Of a stretch of 64,000 nt of DNA, positions 45,875 to 57,773 are shown one piece after another (position 1 is the first letter of the stretch; every line of letters begins with the position of its first letter). The stretch lies in assembly GCA_029891345.1 (NCBI GenBank), contig CM057009.1, positions 303,281,466-303,345,465 on the forward strand. Reading direction: 5' to 3'. The notes beneath the pieces are model-generated. The model was not told where the DNA came from and made no database searches. It was given only the letters and a program-made list of their open reading frames with translations. Position numbers and translations under genes: made by a program. The stretch comes from Dryococelus australis. Its lineage: Eukaryota; Arthropoda; Insecta; Phasmatodea; Phasmatidae.

Positions 45875-48388
45875 ATTTAACTCTCCATGTTCTAAATAAA
45901 ATTTGTGTTCTACAATTCTAGGAGCTTCAAACCCTAGCTGTAGGTTGTTTTCAATCAATTCTCTTGTTTATTTAACTGGCCAGCCACTATTTTTCTTGGC
46001 ATTGACTTGGTTTTTTTAACCATGGATTTATCACCCACTGGTCCAAGTCATCTTAAGGTCCTTTCTGTTTGCATGCCAATAATGATAAAAATAAACTGCG
46101 GTACTAGGTTAATAAGAAAAGAACAAATGTTGTGTGTGTATTAAATTTAGATTTGGGTTGTTCTTGTAAAATAGTCTACCAATGTTGGAATTTTGACTTC
46201 AAATTTTCAATGGGTGATCGTACTAGATTTCTTTTCGGTTTTCAATCACTGTGGTCAATATTTAGTTTGGAAATGTGTTCCACTCCTGTTTTGGGTTGTT
46301 TTTTGGTTGTGATAGTAGCTTAGAGACAATACCATTGTAATATTTTCCTTGGGGATAATTTGTAGGAAAATTTATTTTCTGGTAAAATTTCAATTCCTAA
46401 CTATACTCTCTATGAGTGTACCCAGTTGTTTATTTTAGTGTTGTATTTCCACTGAGGCATCATGTTCCTTCCCTGCATCACAGTTCTGGCTATGGCCAAC
46501 TTCGTGCTTTCAACAGCCGCCATCACACTGGTGGATTTCTGTCTTTGAACATGAAGATGACACCTTGTTTCCTGACAATACTTTCTTGGTAGTGTTGAAT
46601 TTTGATTTGATTACCTTAACAAATGAATGTTCAGAACTTGAAACCATGATGAATACAGGCAGTCTTCTACTACCCTTATGTTAATGTGATATATGAGGTT
46701 ATGTTCCCAGATTGCAAAAAAAAACTTAACTAAACAAACAAAAAACTAATCAAAACACAATATACTTTACACACTAAGAAACAAGATTATGCATAAAAGT
46801 TATTTAAAGTGTTTAAATATACAGCTAATAGTTCAAACGATTGAAATATCACATTTTATTAACATAAACATGTAAATAATTACAGTCGGGCGGCTCAAGT
46901 TGAGAGACCGTCGTATAGCTGCAAATGATTTTCCACTTTCTGATTGTGTGATAATTTTTTTAGTTTATTTTAGTTAATTTTTAGCATCTGTCATACATCC
47001 AAGTCAGTTTGGATTGGGATTGGGATTATGTTTTAAGGCTATTTACAACATGTTTTCTTTGTTTCTAACACACTTAGTCTTCATTACAACTTTCATTTTT
47101 ACATTTCTTATTCATTACAAACTGAAAATGTATGTGAATAAAAAAAAAAAAAGTTTAGACAATTAACTTCAAACAAAACTAACCACCATAATAAGAACAA
47201 TGGAAGTTCTAAGCAGGAATGGAATAAAAACATAGAACCGCTATAGAGTAGTAAAACTCCAGACTACATACAACTGCATAAGTAGATTAAGCTCAATTCA
47301 CAATGAAAAACTATTACTTAACGAACATGTACATATCAAAATGAATGTGGGTAGGTATTCTTTATGACACAGTTCATGATCATCGTGTACATAAACAGCT
47401 CTGACATATGCACCAAGCCATAAAGAATACCTACTTTTATTTTCATACATACATGTTTTTTATGTACACGCTTTTCATCTTGTCCAGTTATATCAAAACA
47501 TAGTACATATATCTACACCAGAGGTCTCCATGTATAAGTCAACTTTGCTGCAATATTATTTTTGAAGACAAATACAGAATATAAATAATTCATATATCTT
47601 TGCTGATTAAATAATTACATTTGTCATGATAGTGGATGAGTAACTTGAGAACAAGTCTTACATAAATATAACAAGCCGACATTCAGCAAATGGCCAGTTC
47701 ACTAGGAATATCACTGCGCCTAACAAAGCACGGCTTTGCCTTGCAGCATTACCAACATTGGTATGCAAACTTCCTTTCTTACAGGAAGCAAACTATCTAG
47801 AATCTAATTCTCCCCTTTAAGTAAAATAATTTTTTTACCTTTAGTTACTAAATGTAAATTTTAAATCAAACATAAGCCAGCAGGTACGTAAAATTTAATG
47901 TTTAATTGATTGAAATTAACTTCCTAGTACCTTGCGAGTGAAGTAGTACCACATGTGCGCACAAAAACTTCCACTCCCTATTACCCACGTCCACCGTCTA
48001 GTATTTCCCCGGGGGGGTTTTAGACATTAAATGTGGTGATGGATGTACCTCCCTCCACTCCATGGTTTCATTATACAATGTGCATATGCATTTTCCAATG
48101 TAAGAAACTTCCAATGTTATACTAATTAATTTCTCCTAACTTGCCAAAATTTTTTAATTTAACTTTAATTCATATCTTAACTCTTGTACAACGGAGCCTC
48201 GAATTTGGTATTCCACCCTCGACACTGCCTCTTGTATAATCGCGAATTCCACCAACCTCCTACAAGATGACGACTCTTGCCCGAGCTCCTCGACCCCACA
48301 GCTTCAACCCAACCCTACCAGAACATATACTAAAAAACTTGTACTATACAGCAGCCGGGACAGACTGCTATTTCGACCTAGGGGGTAG
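45875..48388. other. Downstream of Gypsy; no further gene recognised
   Basis: May hold the 3' untranslated part of the Gypsy element. TA-CAGTCGGGCGGCTCAAG at 46881 resembles a pogo/Tigger-type end. A 16-bp perfect inverted pair (GTAGGTATTCTTTATG at 47351-47366 and its complement at 47419-47434) could form a hairpin with a 52 bp loop. The end (AGGGGGTAG at 48380-48388) is polypurine-like, next to LTR L2. Confidence 0.5.
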
Positions 48389-49044
48389 TGTGGCGGGCTC
48401 CAGGGGGCTGCACAAAACGAGTTAAGGTTGGACAGACTCTAGAATTCTTGCAAGCTCCCTGTTTGGATAACAAATTCTGGCTGACCCACTGCCGCCAGGG
48501 TATAAAATATCAGAGCCCTGAAAACCCCCCTCCCCTCCGACAGCAGTAAGTAATTGATCTGTGACAATGTCAGTGTCGGAGCAGCCCGAAGCAGAATGCT
48601 ACGAGAGTCCAGGGTCTGGATGAGCTCCAGATAAACAGCAATCTACTATTCAAAGATAATTGGTGAGAATAGCTCGGGCTATGCAGTAGGGTGTCATCCC
48701 TGATCTCGTGGCATCATTAGTAAGACCTAATTAATGCATGGCAAGGTTAGGGACTAGTTGCATTTAATACTCTTGTAATAACAGACTATACAAAAGTAAA
48801 GTAATAGTGTCTCTTGTTATTGTGTATTAATTTATCATTCTTTTTTTAGGAATAGAGTTGTGTAATAAATGTGTTTAGTAGAAACCCTCTTTCTCATTGA
48901 ACAGCCGTCTGTAGCTATTGACCCCCAGTAGGCCTCCTTATCCTATAGAGAGTTCTGATACTAAGCTAACTAGCAGCAACCCACTAGCTCAGAGGTGACA
49001 GGAAAGAGTATAAGGTAGACTTAGGGACAGGGATAACTCCTACA
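48389..49044 (+). mobile_element. LTR copy L2 (656 bp)
   Basis: Begins TGTGGCGGGCTCCAGGGG and ends AACTCCTACA, the usual TG..CA. TATAAAA lies at 48501, a GGTGAGAATAGCTCGGGC and GCAGTAGGGTG block near 48662-48693, and AATAAATGTG at 48864. It is preceded by an A/G-rich AGGGGGTAG like the polypurine tract next to a 3' LTR. Related to L1 at 39261-39946. No clear target-site duplication was seen. Confidence 0.78.
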
Positions 49045-49205
49045 ATGTGCATGTATGCATGTGTGTGCACATGCATGTGTGCATGTGCGTAGGTGTTCAT
49101 GCATGTGTATGTACATGTGCGTGTGCGGGTGGGTGTGCACATGCATTCATGTGCACACGGGCATAAATGCAGATGCATGCAGATGTGTGCACATGCATGT
49201 GTGTC
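49045..49205. repeat. Degenerate (TGCATG)/(TG)n simple repeat
   Basis: About 160 bp of alternating purine-pyrimidine sequence built from GTGCATG, TGTGCACATGC and GTGTGTGC phrases, starting directly at the end of LTR L2. The frames on both strands here are artefacts of the repeat. Confidence 0.9.
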
Positions 49206-50377
49206 AGAGTTTGCTACACCTTGAATCCAGTGGCCTCGTTTAAGGGAGGGAGTGTTTGCCATTTGTAGGCACTCGCTTATTTTTTTAACAGATGTTCTTC
49301 TGACCTTGTATTCTCTTTCTGGGAAATTTTTTTGGTTTTTGTGACAAAGCCACTTGCTTTCTTTTCCAGCACCTACATTTAGTGTTCATTTCTATGTAAA
49401 AGCAAGGTTGGATCATGTTTTAGTCACTATTTTTATAATTTTGATTATTTAACTAGCGATGTTCCAAGATTTTGTTACTTATTCATTTTAAAAATTATAG
49501 GTGACCAGTTACTCGGGTCAGATTCAGCTGTTGTGCCAACAGATTGAAATATTTTTTGTTAAAGCAATTGTAAATTTTGATGAAATATCCAGTATTTGAT
49601 TTGTGAATTTCATATTTAATTTCTTTTCTGTCAAAATAATATTTAAAGTTTTTATGGTATTAATGTAAAATACTACATAACAAAAAGTAGAGTATCAGAG
49701 GTTTTGTGTGAAGTGAATTGATATCTGTGATAGTGACTGGTATATTTGGAATGCTCCCCACTTCCTTCTTCTTGCTCTCTACACATTATGGGGTGACTAA
49801 ATTTATAATTAGCTCTGGCTATTTTCCAACTAAATGGAGATATTGTTTGATTTTTACTGCTTTTGGTGAGTGTTTCTTGTTGTCTGTTTATTGTTGCCTC
49901 AATAATGTATAACTACATCCTTAACTTTTTCTTTTATGCGTGAACTTTGTATTTACAGTGGTAGACCGTTTGGGTTGGAAAATGTAGTGAGGCCACTTCT
50001 CTACCTTGCTGCCAAGGTGTGGCAGATTTTTCTTCAAAGTAACTTTGCATCTTCTTGATGCTTGATGGCGTTTTAAAGATGCAGTAACACCTAGCTGGCA
50101 TTGGCAAGGGAGATGTCCCGAATATAGGCCACATCTCAGGAATGTCCAGCCTCCTCTCCTTTATTTTCAGCATGTGCATGAAATACAGCAATCAGGTCGC
50201 AGATATTTGGAACTCAATCAATTATAAAAATTAATAACCTAAATTTCTTGTATGACTTGACATAGTATATAATTTTCAATTTTCAATTTTTTGCGAGATC
50301 CCAACAAAGTTAACGATAATTTACTTCATATAATATAAAAAAAACTTATTACTCACTCAAAACGAAAGAGAAAATTG

Positions 50378-50429
<52 letters not shown>

Positions 50430-51740
50430 ATTGTTATCGTTACACATTTGAAATCTTTATTGTTGTTTATCACTCTTACTCAAAATAATAATTTTGGTCA
50501 CATAAATTTCAGACCTATTTTTATATACAAACACCTTTTACTTTTATTTCATAATTATTATTATTATGCATGTGTAAGGGTGCTATAGTGGGAATTTTGG
50601 CTTGACCTCTTTGTTTTTACTTTTTATATTGGGGTCACACCTACACAACTAGATCCTTCGGAACATCTATTTGCGGCATGCTCATGGTTATTTCCACAAA
50701 GTCTCGCCTATGCTACAAAACTGGTAGTGTTTGCGTGGAAGCAGCCCTCACACTACGAAGCAGCACTTTTTTGGCACCTTAGCACAGCAGAATACATCAC
50801 ATCCTCGGATAGTAACATAATATTCCACTTGCACATGCCATGAGATAGTGCTCAGGCTGATGTTTGCAAATAAGCAGATGACAAAGGAGTGTCATATATG
50901 CCATTCAAGAATATCAGTTTATTCATAAGATGTGTATCTATAAAACACCTACATGAAGAGTCTACTGCAAAAATGATGAGTTTCACTATTTAGTGAAAAA
51001 TTAGTTACAGGTGGCAATACAATGCTCTGTATGTATATAAACTACCACAGTATGTTCATATCAACAACACTGATAGTCAAGGTGTAGCAACGATCGACAA
51101 CATATTGGTACACAGCAAGAACTTCGTTCACTTTACAAATAATGTTATATAATTAGTTTTATACATATTTAACATGTTTTCCTAATCATCCTTGGCATAA
51201 AAAATTTACTTAGGTGGAAGTTCCGCTATGTATACATTAGGATACACCTTTCTCAAAAACGGGTGTTTAAAATTATATTTGTTCTCCTGCAAAATTCATT
51301 CATAGTGACATGCATCATTATTTCAGTGGGATCTTCATATATTAATATGTATGTCAATAACAAACCCTCATATTTTCCTAAAAGAAGCCACTGAAAACAG
51401 ATCTGCTCTGCAAAACATAATGCTACTCAATTTGTCTCAACATTTTTGGCTACAAGGAGAGTTCAGAGCTTTTGGGGTATCTTTTTGTTTAGAAGACATA
51501 TTTTGTTTGGATTCAATTCTGTAGTTTTATTCATGATTAATAATGATAGAGGTTTAAGGACTACAAATTTTAGCTAACTGCGAATAAATATTCCATAAAT
51601 AATTTTGGCCTTAACTTTTTTTTTCATTGGTATCTGTTTCATGATAATAATTACAATCATGTCTAAAGTTAGTAGAAATAATATTTGTAAAATTGTGTAT
51701 TATTTAATGGTTTTATTACATTATTTTAATTATCAGTATT
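49206..51740. other. Intron sequence; polypurine-like site and (TA)22
   Basis: AAGGGAGGGAGTGTTTGCC at about 49240-49258 resembles a Gypsy polypurine tract next to an LTR start, but no matching LTR was identified. A (TA)n run lies at 50382-50425. A less AT-rich patch near 50630-50830 is unassigned. No gene was recognised. Confidence 0.45.
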
Positions 51741-52101
51741 ACTGTGAATAAAGTACAAATTAAAACATTTACACATTAAGTATTGGGTATCTGTTATCAG
51801 GTATCATACTGTGAAATTCCTAAATATCCGTACCGAATTCTGTATCAGGTTTTTGTATATTGGACCATCACTTTACTGAATCATTTATAAGGGACGATTT
51901 TGACCCATGGCGACAATTTGCACTGTGAAATAAGTACAAATTACAACATTTACACATAAAGTATTGGGTATCTGTTATCAGGTATATATTGTGAAATTCT
52001 TAAATATCCATACCGGATTCGGTATCAGGTTTTCGTATATTGGACCATCACTTTATTAAATCATTTATACAGGACGATTTTGACCAATGGGGGCAAATTG
52101 C
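51741..52101. repeat. Tandem duplication, period about 181 bp, carrying a transposon tip
   Basis: Copy 1 (51741-51921) and copy 2 (51922-52101) share ACTGTGAA, AGTATTGGGTATCTGTTATC, TATTGGACCATCACTTTA and a GGACGATTTTGACC block. The last 32 bp of copy 2 are the left tip of the mariner-like element starting at 52070, and copy 1 ends with the matching 32 bp. The remaining 1.36 kb of the element is present only once. Confidence 0.9.
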
Positions 52102-53465
52102 AGGGGACGATCCCCAAGAGGATAAGGAACATACATCCGAAAATACATAGGTTCCTCACTAGAGGGCGGTACTGTTCCCCATGACAGCAGCATACTCATA
52201 TATTTGTAATATGAGGTGTCCACTTTACTGCTGTTGCTGACTCACGTTGGATGGGTGTGTGTAGCTAATGCAGTGCCTGGTAGTCCAATCAGGAACAGAC
52301 CAACATAGCCTTTATATACGGACAGGCAAATAGCAATGGGCAGGAGGCAGTACTGCTGTACCGGGAAAAGTATCCCTGTCAACAGTAACCGCACCATAAA
52401 ATCTTTGCAACAATGTTTCACCATTTGTGTGAGACAGGCTCGTTTACGGGAAAGGGTAACCATGAAAAGCAGGTGCACCAACCTTGGAGGAACAATTGAT
52501 CAACACTGTGGAAGATGACCCCGGTATCAGTACCAGGCAGATGGCTCACCAGCATGAGGTAAGCCAGTGTGAAACATTCTCCATGAAAACCGCAACTAAC
52601 CGTATCACTTGCAACATGTGCAGGGCTTATTACTGATGGACTTTCCTCCATGACAATGGTTTTGTCACTGGTTTGTTGCACAGGCCAACACACTGCTAAG
52701 ATTTCTGCCATCCAACAGATTTACAGATGAGGCCCCCTTTATGAGGGTTGGTATCATCAACCTCGACAACATACATCTGTAGGCTATGTGAGCTATACAG
52801 AATCCCAGTGGAATGGTAGCAGCAAACCATCAGCACCTGTTCAGCCTCAATGTGTGGACAACTGCCTCTTGGGACCAGATGTCCTACAACGCTTCACAGG
52901 TAAGGCATTTTTGCTCTTCCTGTGGGTGACCCTGCCTCCTCTACCTTTGGTGGTACAAGGGTTATGTGGCTGCTACATGATAGTGCTCCAGCCCACTCTG
53001 TATTACCATACAGAGGCCTCTCTACGTTTTCCCCGAATGATGGATCAGAAGAGATGGTCCAGTTGCATGGCCCACCTAGTCGAAATTTCTACCTGTGGGG
53101 ACACCTGAAAGGTGTCGTGTGTGCGGAACCCATCCTGGACGTGCAGACACTGGAACAACACATTCATACTGCCTGTGACACCATTTGGATGCAGGATGGC
53201 ACATTTGAATGTGTGTGGCAGTCACTGCTGCAGCGCATATGCGCATGCTTAGAGGTCTGTGGGGGCCACTTTGAACCTATCTTACGGTGACATCATAACA
53301 GCATGTCATTGACTGCATTACACTATACAGGAATGATGAATTAATAGATGGTCCCTAGCATACAAACCATGCATTTTCAAACATATGTTAATGTGACCTT
53401 TTTTGCTCCTTATCCTCTCAGGGATCATCTCCTGCAGTTTGTCCCCATTGCTCAAAATCATACTG
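52070..53465 (+). mobile_element. Full-length mariner-like element (1.40 kb), inactive
   Basis: Inverted ends begin CAGGACGATTTTGACCAATG at the left and, reversed, CAGTATGATTTTGAGCAATG at the right. They remain similar for about 60 bp through a GAGGATAAGGA block. TA flanks both ends (52068-52069 and 53466-53467). It contains a single degenerate transposase on the plus strand. Confidence 0.92.
52275..53290 (+). pseudogene. Mariner-like transposase with DUF4817-type N-terminus, frameshifted
   Basis: In order: TNIAFIYGQANSNGQEAVLL and YREKYPCQQ (first helix-turn-helix, near 52290-52380), IFATMFHHLCETGSF, and VEDDPGISTRQMAHQHEVSQ (second helix-turn-helix, near 52500). Next is LQMR or FTDEAPFMRVG-type sequence with the first catalytic aspartate near 52725. 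MWLLHDSAPAHSVLPYRGL near 52970-53020 has the second, and RNFYLWGHLKGVV near 53085 stands where a DFFLWGHLK motif is usual. The tail ends ACLEVCGGHFEPIL at 53290. Frameshifts occur in the N-terminal half. From about 52922 the frame is open to the end. The enzyme would cut and paste its element at TA sites, but this copy cannot encode it. Confidence 0.85.
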
Positions 53466-53467
53466 TA

Positions 53468-54562
53468 TTCACATTTCAGATTTCTGATAGTAAAGATAAT
53501 TAGCTCAAGTATTTTCTAGAATGATTTAATTAATACAAAATAATGTTTGCCAATTGATGGTATGTATGCAGTGTATGTTTAAGCTATGTAGTACATTTAT
53601 ATTAATGTCACTAACATAACATGGCTATAGTAAGATGTCATGAGATATGATGCCTATTCAAAGTTTATACAAATGTATTTTAATGCCTTAGCTGCAGTTG
53701 ACTAATATTTGATTCATAACTTGATAACGTACATCCTACTTGGGGGGTTTCTGTCAAATCATGTTCTTTTGTAAGATTAAAAATAACAAATTCTATATCA
53801 TTATACTTATAATTGTCTCATATTGTTCTAAGGCTTTATGTAAACCTAATATGAACTAAATAATATTTCAATTTATGATTGGAATAAACAATAACATCAA
53901 AAATATGCTTATTAAGTTCTTCTTTTATCATTTTTATATGATTGGTTCCCCTAAATTGTTTTTGCATATTCTCTCTAATTATAAATGTTAATTTTTTTGT
54001 GCGTTCACTATTACCTTCCTTAGATTCCAGAGATATCACAGCCAGATACGTCCAGTACCACAGGTTACTAGAACATGGAGATTAAAACCATTTGCACCAT
54101 TTCTTTTTTTGTGTAGGGCTTTGATATTCCCCAGTGTAATGCGCACATTATTATTACCACAGCACAAAAATAGGGGATAAAAGCATTGAGTACCACTGCA
54201 AATACATTTCCTCTAGAGATGCTGCTGGAATGTAAGTGGTGCTAATAAGCATGTTTGGTAGTAGCAAGAATACATTTTATACACATGTGAAAGTCGACAT
54301 TAGGTCCTCGCTGACAAAAACATAACTTGATTAGTCAAGACTTGGATACTACCTTAAAACACAATATAATGGTAATGACTTTAAAACACACAACATTTTA
54401 ATGAGCTAGCTTCCTCCCAGAAATCAATCTGTAACATTCAGGATAACAATAACCACCACCTTGAATGGAAGTCCTAAATTGTAAGTCTTAACCTTCCGTA
54501 CACCACAAACACCACATATATTACAGGAAATAATTGAAATATAATGAAGACACAAATCTCAC
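53468..54562. other. Intron sequence, no gene recognised
   Basis: AT-rich with only short frames. Confidence 0.5.
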
Positions 54563-54656
54563 CGATATCTTCGAAAGTACAGCTCTGATGGAGTTCCATT
54601 TATCGGAGCGTCGATCAATCACCAACACAAAACCTTGGTCGACCTCTTGCATCCTG
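54563..54656 (-). CDS. Host-gene exon (second seen): Sec14/CRAL-TRIO strand segment
   Basis: A 94 bp exon with acceptor AATGTCAG and donor GTGAGATT. One base completes the codon split from the previous exon, followed by 31 codons. They read RMQEVDQGFVLVIDRR and then SDKWNSIRAVLSKIS. The FVLVIDRRxDxW pattern is the first core beta-strand of the Sec14-type domain in Dbl-family exchange factors. It ends in phase 0 and joins in frame to the exon at 38245-38358. Confidence 0.86.
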
Positions 54657-56461
54657 CTGACATTATATAATATTATATCTATGTGGCAAGTTCCCTACAA
54701 ACCATCAGTAGAAAACATTTTATATTAAATACATTTATAGTCCAAGGAAAGCAAAACTGTAACAGTTTTAAGAATAAATTACTGACAGAAATTTTTCAAT
54801 TTGTAATTCCACACATTCATAACATATAAAAAAAAAATTATAAAACCATATCTCTCAAATGAAAAATTACTAATATAAATCACTAAAGCTCTCAATGCAT
54901 CTTGCATACACAACAAATAAAAGTCCCACAAGTTATACACGATAAGAATATGTTTTGACGTAAACTAAAGATTATTATATGTAATATTTTAATTTTGCGT
55001 GCCATCCAAAGACTGGTTTCCATAATAGAGTAACATATTGTCATAGATATAATAAATGTCAGACAACTTTCACTAACAAATTCATAAAATATTATTTTTT
55101 ACAAACTGAACAATAATGTGTATCTGCATTTGTTAACAGGTACTTGTAATGGTAAAAAAAAAAAATTACAAGGCAGGAGTGCAATATAATAGCATAAATA
55201 TTTGGGCTTTCCAAACTAATTATAATATTTATTGTAATAAGCGTTACATTAAATATGTATTTTCTTTTGGCAACTACAATTATACGATTCACTAAGTTCT
55301 ATACTATAGCTAAAACATTTTATATTTAGATTTCCATTACCGAAGGACAATCTCAGCCAGAACTGATAAATCTCTGAAATGAAAATAATGTTCAGAAAAT
55401 TTTGTTTGGTTAAAATGTATATAATTTCTAAGCTGATGGCAAAAACCAGATGGACAAAATTTTGCCAAAATTGAAAATAAACGTATTTGTTATGGACCAC
55501 TTTTCAGCTAATTGTACATTTTTACAAAGATTTAAATGTCAGTTTTTTTTTTTTTTTATATTCAGCACCTCAAGTTACCACTGAATATTATTGTATGTTA
55601 GGCATGGTGGCAGTGCCGCTCGTGGAAGATAATTCTTCCTCTCTCCTATTATAACCCTGAAAATATTTTATTTTAATATTTTGTAGAAATAATATCTACT
55701 GTCTTTTATCCTACTCCACTACTTTGTTGCACATAATGAAAAAAAATTTAACGAATATTCTTTGTATTCAAGTGAAGTAAGCACAGTACTAGCTTATATA
55801 TATAAACTACTGAGCTGTTAGATGGGTGTTACATTTTCTACAAACAGGTGGTGTACTCAATAACCCCTAGTCTCAAGGTTGCCATCATTATGGTAATGTT
55901 CTGTCTAAATTAATATCTAAAATATTGGTTATAACATGTAAAAGACTGAGATAAGAAGCCCTTCCCTTCAAAAATTTTGAAACTAACATCGATTTTACCA
56001 CCTAAAAGGAAACTAAAAATGCAAACTGTAAAGAAAAAACATGATTCCTATGGCTTATTCTTATGAGACCTTATTTATATTTTGATATAAAGCTTATAAA
56101 ATTAAACTGGACAAGAAATGCTAGCTGATTCTCTGCTTCATGCAATATCATACTGCATGTACAAACATCTACATATTACAGAAGAAGACATTGCCCTTTT
56201 AACAGAGATAGACATTACACACAGAGATAGACAGATGCAAAGATAAACTGGTACAGCGACAGACACAAGCACGCACACAGACAGATAGAAACGCATGGTT
56301 AAAGTTCATGTATCAAGGAATCTTCAAGTAATAACCTGTCAAGCGTACGTGCGCGCATGCACGCACGCACGCACGCGCACGCACGCGCACGCACACGCAC
56401 ACACACACACACATAGCATACTGAATTATGGTTTTATTACCAGCAAAAAATTAATACTTAC
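54657..56461. other. 1.8 kb intron of the host gene
   Basis: AT-rich. Near 55590-55660 a minus-strand stretch after TATTTTCAG is open for about 20 codons, but it is not needed for phase continuity and has no recognised content. The simple repeat at 56341-56413 lies near the donor end. Confidence 0.6.
56341..56413. repeat. (GCAC)n/(CA)n simple repeat 48 bp inside the intron
   Basis: An alternating purine-pyrimidine tract (CGCACGCACG, then CACACACA). On the transcribed strand it is a (GT)n/(GCGT)n run beginning 48 bases after the exon donor at 56461. Such tracts can adopt Z-DNA and GT-rich RNA can bind splicing factors, but an effect here is inference. Confidence 0.92.
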
Positions 56462-56576
56462 GAAGGAATAGAAGTAAGGTACAAAATCAGGCACTGATAC
56501 TCCTGATCACCCAAACTACAGAAGTTACCAAGATCAGGAAATGTCAAGAGAGCACAACCATCACGTGATCTGCCAC
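56462..56576 (-). CDS. Host-gene exon (first seen): start of Sec14/CRAL-TRIO domain
   Basis: A 115 bp exon with acceptor CTTTTGCAG and donor GTAAGT. Two bases finish an upstream codon, then 37 codons read GRSRDGCALLTFPDLGNFCS and LGDQEYQCLILYLTSIP. The last two bases (TC) open a codon completed by the next exon. The GGRxxxGxxLLTFP phrase is the typical entry to the Sec14-type domain in this RhoGEF group. Upstream exons must lie above 56576 but none was recognised within the remaining 7.4 kb. Confidence 0.86.
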
Positions 56577-57409
56577 CTGCAAAAGTAAATGTATCGTACG
56601 TTAAACCAAAAGCACTGACAACTTTCAAACTACTGTAACAGCGAGGCCTACTATAATACTGTCCATCATAAAACTGTTTGCAAACAAATTTGTCTGTAAT
56701 TTGTTAGCATGTTTTGAAGAAAGCTACACTTTACTTATAATTATGTTTTACCATGTTTTGTCACACAGCTTCTACAACATTATTTTTCATCTTCAACACA
56801 TGCAAAACAAAAAATCTCTGATAAATGATGCATTGTAGTTTTATCCAGCTGTTTTGTTCTACTGTTTTCTTGACAGCACTATAAGAAGTAGCATTACCCT
56901 ATTTTCAATTGCTTTGATACACAATTGCGACATCATTTAACTGTTGCCCATGTCCATCCTTGCTGTTGTTCACCTGTCAATGTTAACCTGAGATTCTATT
57001 TACAAGCTTTGTTAAATGTCTCTAGTAAGATGATCTTATTGTGTGTTGGTGAGATGGAACAATTAAAAATTTTCTGTTTATATATTTGTAGTTTTCTCTG
57101 CATGTGCAATACATCATTATGTTTAACTAAATAAATTTTATACAGTTTTTTTAAAATAAAAAATGAGAATTCTTGGCTAAAAAGCTTAAGAAATATTCAC
57201 ATTACACTTAAAACCTGTAACTACTAAACTTAATAAAATATGAATATGTTATTGGTGTCTGTTGGTAAGGTGGAAGATAGAAACGCAGATGCCCCAGTGC
57301 ACCAGGCAATGATTTCAACGCATGGCCACATGTTGTGCAGGGACTCTTACCAGGGTCATCACATCGCCACATGGTAGAATGATTGGCGCCAATAAACAAT
57401 CTTCTACTT
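56577..57409. other. Intron sequence, no gene recognised
   Basis: TTGGCGCC-containing sequence near 57383-57392, close to the end of the Copia-like LTR, resembles a primer-binding site but is in an uncertain context. Confidence 0.45.
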
Positions 57410-57763
57410 TGTTGTAGACCATAGAGAACGCCAAATACAAGAACAGGGAGGCTGGGTCACTTAAACGTAGGAATTAAAGCAGACCATGTGCGTGTTAGAC
57501 CCAGAGCCATCCAGCATTTATTACACATTAAATTCACAACAAAATGTGCACGGTATATACTGTTACACATTAACGAGTGCGGGGGAGTCATTTTTAGAAA
57601 CAAATGGTGACCAGTACCAGTACAGCTCTCTTAACTTACTTACAATCAACTAGGCAAAGAATATACATCAACAGTACTACCATCAGTTGAACCAAAGAGC
57701 ACTACACTTGGTTATACAAACAGTGTGATGGACATTAAAATACTCAAGTGATAATATTTAACA
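57410..57763 (-). mobile_element. Candidate Copia-like LTR (about 354 bp)
   Basis: On the minus strand it begins TGTTAAATATTATC, directly after a polypurine tract TGAGGGAGGG (57773-57764), and can end at CTACAACA. TATATA lies at 57552-57559 and an AATAAA signal at 57517-57522. The order of polypurine tract, TG, TATA and AATAAA fits a 3' LTR. No internal coding sequence was recognised upstream on that strand, and the 3' end is a guess. Confidence 0.5.
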
Positions 57764-57773
57764 CCCTCCCTCA

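Noticed and set aside
48984-49262. Cys/His-rich frames on both strands
   Set aside because: They are translations of the TGCATG-type simple repeat.
55590-55660. Exon-like stretch after a TTTTCAG acceptor on the minus strand between two host exons
   Set aside because: The flanking exons already join in phase with continuous domain sequence, and the stretch has a stop soon after and no recognised content.
57200-57399. Minus-strand frame ending at a good GTAAGAG donor, as a further host exon
   Set aside because: It adjoins a Copia-like LTR and a TTGGCGCC site and has no Sec14 or RhoGEF resemblance.
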